Shown here piece after piece: positions 7,331 to 13,817 of a DNA stretch of 20,828 bases (its first letter is position 1; each line of letters begins with the position of its first letter). The translations under genes and the position numbers were made by a program. A model generated the notes under the pieces. It was given only the letters and a program-made list of their open reading frames with translations, was not told the DNA's origin and searched no databases. The DNA comes from Clostridiales bacterium UBA2432 (GTDB taxonomy: Bacteria > Bacillota > Clostridia > Lachnospirales > Vallitaleaceae), in contig DDQW01000091.1 in the NCBI GenBank assembly GCA_002342805.1, positions 6,924 through 27,751 on the forward strand, read 5' to 3'.

Positions 7331-8236
7331 TTATTCATCTTCTAATAAGGCCCATGCGCGATGAATAACACGTTTTGTATTTGCCACAATAATATCTGCA
7401 TCTTCATCTGAAGTTGGCATTACTTCCATTGATAAGACGTATGGATGATCTTGTCTAAAAAAACCTTCTGCTTTCAGTACCTTAAAAAAGCCCAATAGTT
7501 CTTCTGTATCATTGGCACTATTAGGATATCCGAATCTCGGATGCTTATCTCCATAGCCCGGATAGCCTTCTTTTACAACTGCGTTACCGATATGCAAATG
7601 GTTAATATAGGGTTTTAGTGTTTGTATTACAAATTTACTGGATTCATAGGTTGTCGGAAAATGGGATAAATCAACTAAGAGGCCAAAATTATCACACTCT
7701 CGTCGAACATCCTGTGCAAATTTTGCTGCATAAGGTGCCGGTCCTATGAGAACAGCTTTATCTAAATCATAGTCAAAAACTTCCAGATTCACAGTCATAT
7801 CTTTTGTCGCTGCGTATTGGCAGACATGAACAGTTGTTTTTAAGAGCTGGCTATAGTTTTGGTCTTTTGTTTCTTCCGTCCATTTTCCGGCTAGAAAAGC
7901 AATGCCTTTAGAACCTAAATACTTGGCCTCATCTACCGCTTCTATCAATACTTTTTCTGCGTACGCTCTTTTATCTTCATCCAAGTCATTGGGATTAAGT
8001 CCTGAAGACAGAAGGGTCGGTTGTGCACCGTAGCAAACTGTCATATGGGATTGAGCCAATAGATCTTTCGTTTTCTTCCGCAACTTATCATCGTCGATTT
8101 TAGTAATCTCAATGGCCTCAAAAAAATCATCCGCTAAAAGCTTATGTAAAGATTCCATATAGTCATATCTTGCAGGCGGATAACTCATCCAATGAATAGT
8201 TCCCATCTTAAAAAACTTATGAATACTTTCTTTCAC
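7331..8236 (-). CDS. Sugar-phosphate isomerase/epimerase-like TIM-barrel enzyme
   Basis: The 301-residue protein belongs to the xylose isomerase-like / AP endonuclease 2 TIM-barrel superfamily. A four-ligand metal site can be placed at E152 (NLEVFDYD), D189 (LLVDLSHFP), H215 (INHLHIGNA) and E271 (LSMEVMP). GYGDKHPRFG (227-236) is the usual loop of isomerase members. Reactions in this family include hydroxypyruvate isomerisation, ketose epimerisation and inosose dehydration; I cannot choose among them. It starts with GTG at 8236, and its GGAGGAG ribosome binding site overlaps the stop of the nitroreductase gene. Third gene of the five-gene operon. Confidence 0.88.
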   Translation of the reverse strand: MKESIHKFFKMGTIHWMSYPPARYDYMESLHKLLADDFFEAIEITKIDDDKLRKKTKDLLAQSHMTVCYGAQPTLLSSGLNPNDLDEDKRAYAEKVLIEAVDEAKYLGSKGIAFLAGKWTEETKDQNYSQLLKTTVHVCQYAATKDMTVNLEVFDYDLDKAVLIGPAPYAAKFAQDVRRECDNFGLLVDLSHFPTTYESSKFVIQTLKPYINHLHIGNAVVKEGYPGYGDKHPRFGYPNSANDTEELLGFFKVLKAEGFFRQDHPYVLSMEVMPTSDEDADIIVANTKRVIHRAWALLEDE

Positions 8237-8251
8237 TATTAATCACTCCTC

Positions 8252-9103
8252 CTATTCTACTGAATCCATTTTCCAGGAAAATACATACTGAATATTTTTT
8301 GGCACGTCTATCTTAGGTTCTTCTAGTACTTCGAAGTATCCTTTGAAGCCCTTTTCCTTAATAGCGTGGTCAAAATGGGCTGCCGCTATTCCCATATCTA
8401 TCCGCTGAATATCATAGGAAAAACTTTTACTATAACCCGGCGTACTATATTCATAGAAATGAAAGATTCCTTCGTCTAAAACAATTCTCCAAGGCTGTTT
8501 ATTGGACGCCGAAGGACCTAATCGGACCATTTCAAGCGCAAAGGCAAACTCACCGGCTGTTTCTTTCGTCAGCGGAGTCGAAAAATCATTCTTATAAAAA
8601 AGTTCTTTCCACTCTTTTCTTTGGTCCGCTTTAATCATTTTACGCATGGCTAATTCCTTGATGTGCTTTTTCTCTGCAGCATAACCATAGGGTGTAATAA
8701 TTGGAAACAGCTCATCGTCACCTACATTCATAGCGTTGGCAAATCCTTTGCGGTCAAAGGTTCCGCCTAACCAACATGTGCCGATATCCACGCTTGCCAA
8801 GTAAAGGATTAAGCTTTCAAACTCGTATCCTAAGGCCAATAGGGCCATCGGTTTGTTTTGGATGGTCGCACCTATATAATTCTTTGCGCCTTTAATGACA
8901 CCATATGTTCCTAGTTTTTCATTATTGTCTCCATCTTGAAATTCTAAATAATGAAACTTTACTTGTGGACCAAAGGGATTTTCTAAATGCGATACAACAT
9001 TCTGAAGCTCTTTTTTTAACTCATCTTCAATCACTCGGTCAGAGTAATTGCGCACGCTGTATCTTTTATTTACTGCTTCTTCTATTGAGAATTTTATATT
9101 CAT
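8252..9103 (-). CDS. TM1586-type nitroreductase family protein
   Basis: The 283-residue protein resembles FMN-dependent nitroreductases of the duplicated, monomeric TM1586 type. The first half begins with RYSVRNYSD (R14, S16, R18 of the phosphate-binding signature) and contains YLASVDIGTCWLGG. The second half contains MVRLGPSASNKQPWRIV, the usual Asn-Lys-Gln-Pro-Trp flavin-side motif, and ends with IDMGIAAAHFDHA. Natural substrates of this group are mostly unknown; family members reduce nitro groups or quinone-like compounds. ATG at 9103 has AAAGGAG 8 bases upstream. Second gene of the operon, 30 bases after the S66 peptidase. Confidence 0.88.
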   Translation of the reverse strand: MNIKFSIEEAVNKRYSVRNYSDRVIEDELKKELQNVVSHLENPFGPQVKFHYLEFQDGDNNEKLGTYGVIKGAKNYIGATIQNKPMALLALGYEFESLILYLASVDIGTCWLGGTFDRKGFANAMNVGDDELFPIITPYGYAAEKKHIKELAMRKMIKADQRKEWKELFYKNDFSTPLTKETAGEFAFALEMVRLGPSASNKQPWRIVLDEGIFHFYEYSTPGYSKSFSYDIQRIDMGIAAAHFDHAIKEKGFKGYFEVLEEPKIDVPKNIQYVFSWKMDSVE

Positions 9104-9133
9104 TGACTGTTCTCCTTTATATACTCGTCAATC

Positions 9134-10174
9134 TCAAGGGGTTTTTGTTGCATTTTCCAATAAGGTGATTGTTTTTTTGTCACAATCTAGTTCCGCCTTA
9201 ATTCCATATGGAAGAATTCCTATGGGTGATGCATGTCCAATGTTTACATTGTATAAAATGGGTAGTTGCTTTAAACCTTCTTCTTCTCGTACTACTTGTA
9301 TCATGGCGTCTTTGTACTCGTCGTAATATGTTTCATCCTGGGGTTTTCCAACAATAATACCCTCAATCGCCTTTAATATACCTTGTGCCGCAAGATTACG
9401 AAATGTCCATTTCACAAAGTCCGGCGATGGTTTATCTTCACTGGTTTCAATGAAAAGAATAGCTCCTTCCCATTTATCCAGTGTCGGCCATATCTTAGTT
9501 CCTATACACATCATGAAGACATCTAAACATCCACCTAGTAAATGACCCACTGCTTTACCTTGGCCTTGAAGCAATTCATATCCATGTTGATCGGGAATGA
9601 GACTCTTTTTTTTCATCGTGTTTTCTTCGCTCCAAGGGATAAATTCATTAGACCACTCCGGGCTCGGCAAAATCTTATAGCCTTGTGCTTCCTTAAACAA
9701 GACATCCATTACGGCTGCTTTTGTATATTCAAACATGGATACATATTCACCAAATTCACACATAAGGCTTGGGCCATAAAAGGACACTAGTCCGGCTTTA
9801 TACATCATGAAATGATTAATCGTTGTATCTGAGTATCCCATGAAAATTTTCGGATTATTCCGAATAACATTTATATCGATATAAGGCAAGGTGCGAATAG
9901 TATCATCACCACCTATAGCACAAAAAATCGCCGAAATCGATGGATCTTCAAATGCGTCCATCAAATCTTTTGCTCGAAGTTCAGGGTGCTTTGCTACAAA
10001 TTCACTTCCCTTTAATGCATGGGGCATTGGAACAACTTCTAGACCAAATTCTTTTTCAAGGCGTTCTTTTCCTATATAATATTTGTGTATAAATTCTTCA
10101 TCACCTAAACCTCCCCATGATAAACTCACTACTGCAATTCGATCACCTTTTTTTAGTCCTTTTGCTTTAATCAT
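9134..10174 (-). CDS. S66 family serine carboxypeptidase, MccF-like
   Basis: The 346-residue cytoplasmic protein (no signal peptide) has the S66 Ser-Glu-His triad. The nucleophile is S115 in GYSD, Glu is E243 in LFIETSED, and His is H314 in NIGHASPIG. GGDDTIRTLPYID and FYGPSLMCEFGE place it nearer MccF than the murein LD-carboxypeptidase LdcA. MccF cleaves the amide linking an acidic aminoacyl residue to its partner in microcin C and related compounds. I chose the ATG at 10174, with AGGAGG 6-7 bases upstream, not the in-frame ATG at 10216. It heads the five-gene operon. It could provide self-immunity, detoxification, or hydrolysis of an acyl-amino-acid intermediate; which one is unknown. Confidence 0.9.
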   Translation of the reverse strand: MIKAKGLKKGDRIAVVSLSWGGLGDEEFIHKYYIGKERLEKEFGLEVVPMPHALKGSEFVAKHPELRAKDLMDAFEDPSISAIFCAIGGDDTIRTLPYIDINVIRNNPKIFMGYSDTTINHFMMYKAGLVSFYGPSLMCEFGEYVSMFEYTKAAVMDVLFKEAQGYKILPSPEWSNEFIPWSEENTMKKKSLIPDQHGYELLQGQGKAVGHLLGGCLDVFMMCIGTKIWPTLDKWEGAILFIETSEDKPSPDFVKWTFRNLAAQGILKAIEGIIVGKPQDETYYDEYKDAMIQVVREEEGLKQLPILYNVNIGHASPIGILPYGIKAELDCDKKTITLLENATKTP

Positions 10175-10263
10175 CTTTTCCCTCCTACGATTATCCTTAT
10201 ATGGCTTGGATGTCAAATCTATCTATATTTTATCATATTATAAAACAAATAAAACAGTTTCTA

Positions 10264-10293
10264 TTGACAATACTGTGCGTCATACATTATAAT
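10264..10293 (+). promoter_or_regulatory. Consensus promoter of the padR-HAAS operon
   Basis: TTGACA (10264-10269), 18-bp spacer, TATAAT (10288-10293): both boxes are perfect. The predicted start is near 10300, leaving a 13-base leader that carries only the ribosome binding site. A promoter this strong is usually held down by a repressor. Confidence 0.88.
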
Positions 10294-10296
10294 GTA
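10283..10296. promoter_or_regulatory. Perfect 14-bp palindrome over the -10 box, candidate PadR operator
   Basis: TACATTATAATGTA is fully self-complementary and encloses the TATAAT box of the padR promoter. PadR proteins typically bind ATGT/ACAT half-sites, and ACAT and ATGT are the outer parts of this palindrome, though closer together than in the classic site. Autorepression is the natural inference. Confidence 0.55.
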
Positions 10297-10312
10297 ATAA
10301 AGAGGTGATGAT

Positions 10313-10654
10313 ATGGATGAAGCAAATAAAGTTCTCTTAAATATACAACAGGAGATGAAACGAGGCACCCTAGTTTTGGCCGTTCTTACTCAAATGGATA
10401 AGCCACAATATGGATATTCCCTCATTCAAGCACTCAATGACCAAGGACTCGCTATCGAGCAAAACACACTTTACCCCCTACTACGACGACTTGAAAAACA
10501 AGAACTTCTGGAATCGATTTGGCAAGTTGAAGATAACCGACCAAGACGTTATTACCAAATTAGTGAACAGGGGAAAACCATCCGAGATCTTCTCACAAAA
10601 GAATGGCATTCATTGAATGCTACCATGTCAAAACTTATAGGAGGTATGAAATGA
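10313..10654 (+). CDS. PadR-family transcriptional regulator
   Basis: This 113-residue winged-helix protein matches the compact PadR subfamily. RGTLVLAVL (17-25), YGYSLIQAL (33-41), the recognition segment QNTLYPLLRRLEKQELL and the wing NRPRRYYQISEQGK are all family hallmarks. The C-terminus forms the short dimerisation helix. ATG at 10313 has a GAGGTGAT ribosome binding site. The stop overlaps the next gene start (ATGA). The PadR plus HAAS-domain pair is common in Firmicutes, where PadR represses its own operon in response to envelope or antibiotic stress; here the operator is probably the palindrome at 10283. Confidence 0.93.
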   Translation: MDEANKVLLNIQQEMKRGTLVLAVLTQMDKPQYGYSLIQALNDQGLAIEQNTLYPLLRRLEKQELLESIWQVEDNRPRRYYQISEQGKTIRDLLTKEWHSLNATMSKLIGGMK

Positions 10655-11607
10655 TATCAAGTTATTTATATACAATCGGAAAATATCTTTCACCCAAACA
10701 AAGGGATGAGATTTTACAAGAAATAGAAGCCAATTTATATGACTATTTGGAAGAGAATTTTGGAAAAAAAGACTATTCGAATGAGGAGTACGAACAAGCT
10801 TTTCGTTCCATGGGTCCCCCAAAGAAAGTCGCTGAAGCTTACATGAATTCTCCAAGGTGTCTTATTGGTCCTGCATATATTGATACTTACTGGTTAGTCC
10901 TAAAAATAGCTCTTATAGGTATGGCAATCGGATTGACCATCGCTAACTTGATTGCACTTTCTGACACAGACAATATCATTCATGTATTATATAGTACACT
11001 CATGAGCATTTGGCAAGCCGCTATGTCTACCTTAGGTATTGTTACATTAATATTTGTCATTATACAGCATAATGCCCCTGCTGAGCCGGAAAATGCGGAT
11101 GAGGATTGGTCTTTAGACCTTCTTGAAACAGCGCCTGAACGTCACCAAAAAATAAGCGTATCCGAACTTGTTTTCGAATCTGTCTTTATTTGTTTTGCCC
11201 TTGTTATTCTCAATCATCCATCCCCAGCGATAATCATTTCTTTTACTGATAAGGAGATGATGCCCTTTTTAAATATGGCTGTGTTTGAGCCCTTTCTCCT
11301 TTGGATTAATGTAACCTTGGGTCTTAACTTACTATTAAATCTCTATTTACTTATTCGACGTAGCTGGCAAACGATGACTCGAATTTTCTCGATTTTGCTA
11401 GATATTGTTGGCGTCATTATTTTTGCTAAACTCATTATGACACCGGGCTGGTGGAATTTTCCATTACTTCGTGATACCCTTGCAGCAGAAAACATTGAAC
11501 TTGGAAATGCCCTTAGTATAAGTTTTCGAATAACACTTGTTATCGTTATCATCATTGTAGGAATTGATGTGATTAAACATATTCGGGCCATGCTAATTAA
11601 AAAATAG
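10651..11607 (+). CDS. HAAS-domain membrane protein (PadR-associated)
   Basis: The 318-residue protein begins with a helical cytoplasmic domain (about 1-70). Its PKQRDEILQEIEANLYDYL stretch, EYEQAFRSMGPPKKVAEAYM stretch and spacing match HAAS/DUF1700-type domains partnered with PadR regulators. About six membrane helices follow (80-103, 117-138, 170-190, 210-235, 246-263, 290-308). I chose ATG 10651, with AGGAGG 6 bases upstream and an ATGA overlap with padR, over the in-frame ATG at 10603 lying inside padR. No enzymatic motif is seen. It probably transmits a membrane signal or modulates PadR. Its last 15 bases overlap the convergent gene. Confidence 0.85.
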   Translation: MISSYLYTIGKYLSPKQRDEILQEIEANLYDYLEENFGKKDYSNEEYEQAFRSMGPPKKVAEAYMNSPRCLIGPAYIDTYWLVLKIALIGMAIGLTIANLIALSDTDNIIHVLYSTLMSIWQAAMSTLGIVTLIFVIIQHNAPAEPENADEDWSLDLLETAPERHQKISVSELVFESVFICFALVILNHPSPAIIISFTDKEMMPFLNMAVFEPFLLWINVTLGLNLLLNLYLLIRRSWQTMTRIFSILLDIVGVIIFAKLIMTPGWWNFPLLRDTLAAENIELGNALSISFRITLVIVIIIVGIDVIKHIRAMLIKK

Positions 11608-12228
11608 AAGCCCTTGATATATTGACGCTCCTTCTATGTAGGCAGCTAAATCAATATATGCATATCTACCCCAAGTAGATACTTTGACAATATATCGGGA
11701 ATCATTATCTCTGAGCAACTCAGTTATGACAACCCAATGGGCTTCATATTTTTTTAATTGATGATTCAATCCGATCAACATAGCAACCGGTGCATCTGCC
11801 CGAAGACCCTTTGTAATATATTCAACAATATTTTCCAGTGTAAACATCTCGCGGCTCTCCACTCCGAGCAAGTTTACACCTTTTTCTTTTGCAAAATTCT
11901 CGACGCCTTTTTTAAACTTACTTATTGGCCATATTCCTAATCCGATTTGAGTCAACGGAATATGACCAGGCGCTAAATGCGTATACATATCCTGCATATG
12001 GTCTACAAAATTTGCTTTACTAAAATCCGTATAGGAATAAAGCTTATTCTTGTTATGAGTATCTGAGCGCGACATATAAGCGACTATATTTGCAGCGGCA
12101 ACGGTTCCACATGCACATTGTCTTGCCATTTTGCTTTCAAACCATTTTTGGTCGCCACCATAATAGCTAGCATTTTCATCCCATATTTCAACAAATTTTT
12201 TCGAATCGCTTAAAACTGCTATTTCCAT
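11593..12228 (-). CDS. Putative papain-fold (C39-like) cysteine peptidase domain protein, function unknown
   Basis: The 211-residue soluble protein has no signal peptide or membrane helix. RQCACGTVAAANIVAYM (36-52) resembles the nucleophile helix of papain-like folds, with C40 before Gly as the candidate nucleophile and Q37 a possible oxyanion residue. AHWVVITELL (163-172) followed by a YIVKVSTWG strand (179-187) resembles the catalytic-His strand pair, with H164. Overall similarity is weak, so catalysis is a guess. Start chosen at ATG 12228, with GAGGTG 9 bases upstream, rather than the GTG at 12252 directly after the preceding stop. It is 24 bases behind the FNR-like gene and likely co-transcribed. 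It overlaps the HAAS gene by 15 bases tail to tail. Confidence 0.6.
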   Translation of the reverse strand: MEIAVLSDSKKFVEIWDENASYYGGDQKWFESKMARQCACGTVAAANIVAYMSRSDTHNKNKLYSYTDFSKANFVDHMQDMYTHLAPGHIPLTQIGLGIWPISKFKKGVENFAKEKGVNLLGVESREMFTLENIVEYITKGLRADAPVAMLIGLNHQLKKYEAHWVVITELLRDNDSRYIVKVSTWGRYAYIDLAAYIEGASIYQGLLFFN

Positions 12229-12252
12229 ATTTTTAATCACCTCAACATACAC

Positions 12253-12969
12253 TTACAGTTCAAAATATGCTTGTTCTATAATCAGCAATTGTTTATTGTC
12301 AAGTATCTTTAGAACCCCCTTTGCTGAAAGGTTGGATAACTTCCGACTAATGGTTTCTCGTGTAACACCAACAAAATTCGCCATATCTTCTCGTGTCAAT
12401 TGAAGATTAATAACAATCCCTTCCGGATTTTTTTGTCCGGTTTCTTGTATTAATCGCTGAATAAGAAAACGCAGTCTTGTATCTGCATCATTAGAAGCAA
12501 TTGCACCGACTAACTTTTCAAGAGAAATAATCTTCTCATGTGCAGATTCTAAAATCCCAAAAACGATTTCTACATTTTCTTTTATAAATGCATCAAATCG
12601 TTGTTTTGGTATTGTGCAGATATAACTATCTTTTAAGGCAATAAGATCATAGGGCGACGTCACTTTTTTTAATAAAGATAACTCACCAAGACTATCACCA
12701 TCATTCAAAATATAGAGTATTTGCTCTTTACCGTCTTCATTATAGGTCGTTGCCTTTAAACTACCGTGGTTGACAATATATAGGCGATTAAAGTCATCGC
12801 CGGTATGCATGACAATATCGCCTTTCTTATATTGTTTCCGTTCAATCAATCCTGTGATTGTTTCAATTTGATGATCATCTAAGTTTGAAAACAAAGAGAC
12901 TTTCTTCGTGCACATTTTATGTCCACATGTTATGCATCCCTCTGCTGGAAATTTCAATGTTTCTTTCAC
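12253..12969 (-). CDS. Crp/FNR-family regulator with FNR-like cysteine cluster
   Basis: The 238-residue protein has a cyclic-nucleotide-binding-type beta-barrel (about 24-140), a long dimer helix and a C-terminal HTH (about 180-220; LTREDMANFVGVTRETISRK). Four cysteines are placed as in FNR: C12-x2-C15-x4-C20 at the N-terminus and C118 in the barrel. The E. coli pattern is C20, C23, C29, C122. An oxygen- or NO-sensitive [4Fe-4S] cluster is therefore likely. Recognition helix residues RETISR mix CRP-like and FNR-like contacts. Start chosen at GTG 12969, with AGGAGG 7 bases upstream; the in-frame ATG at 12987 precedes that site. Probably regulates the divergent RIC gene and itself. Confidence 0.9.
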   Translation of the reverse strand: MKETLKFPAEGCITCGHKMCTKKVSLFSNLDDHQIETITGLIERKQYKKGDIVMHTGDDFNRLYIVNHGSLKATTYNEDGKEQILYILNDGDSLGELSLLKKVTSPYDLIALKDSYICTIPKQRFDAFIKENVEIVFGILESAHEKIISLEKLVGAIASNDADTRLRFLIQRLIQETGQKNPEGIVINLQLTREDMANFVGVTRETISRKLSNLSAKGVLKILDNKQLLIIEQAYFEL

Positions 12970-13002
12970 TATATTTCCTCCTATCATTAAGACTGTATTT
13001 TC

Positions 13003-13011
13003 ATTATATCA
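13003..13011 (-). promoter_or_regulatory. Extended -10 promoter of the FNR-like gene
   Basis: On the minus strand TGATATAAT forms a perfect TATAAT (13003-13008) with an upstream TG. The -35 region is poor. The predicted start is near 12996, which puts the TGTGA-N6-TCACA site over the -35 region and suggests autorepression. Confidence 0.55.
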
Positions 13012-13018
13012 TATTTCG

Positions 13019-13034
13019 TGTGAGGCAAATCACA
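13019..13034. promoter_or_regulatory. Perfect Crp/FNR-type operator TGTGA-N6-TCACA
   Basis: TGTGAGGCAAATCACA is a perfect 5-bp inverted repeat with 6-bp spacing, the canonical Crp-type half-site. Its centre (13026.5) is 41.5 bp upstream of the predicted RIC start (about 13068), the standard class II activation position. The adjacent FNR-like protein is the obvious candidate to bind. Confidence 0.8.
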
Positions 13035-13052
13035 GTTTCATTCGATAAATCA

Positions 13053-13061
13053 TGTTATTCT
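13053..13061 (+). promoter_or_regulatory. Activator-dependent extended -10 of the RIC gene
   Basis: TGTTATTCT gives TATTCT (13056-13061) with an upstream TG. There is no good -35; its place is taken by the TGTGA-N6-TCACA site, as expected for class II activation. Confidence 0.5.
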
Positions 13062-13099
13062 TTACAAGAGATAAACATTCAAAAACATAGGAGGTCATT

Positions 13100-13777
13100 A
13101 TGGAAAAATTTAATTTAAATCAAACAATCGGTGAAAGTGTAACACTGCATCCGGAACTTTTTCCTGTATATATGAAATATGGCGTCGATTTTTGCTGTGG
13201 TGGTGATAGAACGGTTCAAGAGGCTATCGAAAAAGATACGGATGCTAGTCAGCAATTAATCGCAGATGCCCAAGAGAAAATAGACGCATCATTACAGCTT
13301 TCTGTTGATTCAAAAACAATGAAACTTTCCGATTTTTCAACGGAGCAACTCATCGACCGAATCTTAACTCAACATCACACTTATTTAAAGGCAGAACTAC
13401 CCATACTCTCTGAATTGATGTTCAAAATATTAACGGTTCATGGCGAAAACCACACTGAACTCTTTACTATTCATAAAATCTTCGGTAATTTAAAAACTGA
13501 GCTCGAAGGACATCTTGTCAAAGAAGAGGAATTCCTTTTTCCAAAACTTCTTGTAAAGGATTCAAATTGTAAAGCACTTATTGAAGAACTTGAGCAAGAG
13601 CATGATGGTGCAGGCGATGCATTGCATCAACTAACCGATTTAACAAATCACTTTACATTGCCCAAAGATGCATGTACAACTTATGAAATCGTTTATGAGA
13701 AATTAAAAGAGCTTGTCGCTGACATGTACATGCACGTACATACTGAAAACAATATTTTATTCAAACGTTTTGTATAG
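13100..13777 (+). CDS. ric: Iron-sulfur cluster repair di-iron protein (RIC; ScdA/YtfE/DnrN family)
   Basis: The 225-residue cytoplasmic protein helps restore iron-sulfur clusters damaged by nitric oxide or oxidants. The N-terminal ScdA_N/DUF542 domain (about 5-60) contains YGVDFCCGGDRT with the paired C32-C33. The hemerythrin-like domain (about 80-222) retains a full di-iron ligand set by spacing against YtfE: H93, H138, E142, H168, H212 and E216. ATG at 13100 has AGGAGG upstream. It is transcribed alone, divergent from the FNR-like regulator. A Crp-type site at -41.5 argues for direct activation, and a strong terminator follows the stop. Confidence 0.95.
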   Translation: MEKFNLNQTIGESVTLHPELFPVYMKYGVDFCCGGDRTVQEAIEKDTDASQQLIADAQEKIDASLQLSVDSKTMKLSDFSTEQLIDRILTQHHTYLKAELPILSELMFKILTVHGENHTELFTIHKIFGNLKTELEGHLVKEEEFLFPKLLVKDSNCKALIEELEQEHDGAGDALHQLTDLTNHFTLPKDACTTYEIVYEKLKELVADMYMHVHTENNILFKRFV

Positions 13778-13787
13778 TTAAGAAGAA

Positions 13788-13817
13788 GGGAATCGGAAAG
13801 CCGATTCCCCTTTTTTT
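13788..13817 (+). terminator. Intrinsic terminator of the RIC gene
   Basis: GGGAATCGG (13788-13796), AAAG loop, CCGATTCCC (13801-13809), then C and seven T's. It lies 11 bases after the RIC stop. On the minus strand it follows the GGDEF gene with a TTCTTCTT run, so it may work both ways. Confidence 0.92.

Noticed and set aside
9134..10216. Longer S66 peptidase starting at 10216
   Set aside because: The extra 14 residues have no ribosome binding site; the ATG at 10174 has AGGAGG and begins where the family homology begins.
10175..10260. Promoter for the five-gene operon
   Set aside because: Several AT-rich -10-like boxes (for example TATAAT on the minus strand at 10237-10242) exist, but none has a -35 at acceptable distance, and TTGACA at 10213-10218 region leads to a start inside the ribosome binding site.
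10603..10650. Upstream ATG for the HAAS protein, inside padR
   Set aside because: No ribosome binding site, whereas ATG 10651 has AGGAGG and the ATGA overlap; the extra 16 residues are padR read in another frame.
12970..12987. ATG start of the FNR-like gene at 12987
   Set aside because: Its first codons are themselves the AGGAGG sequence that serves the GTG at 12969.
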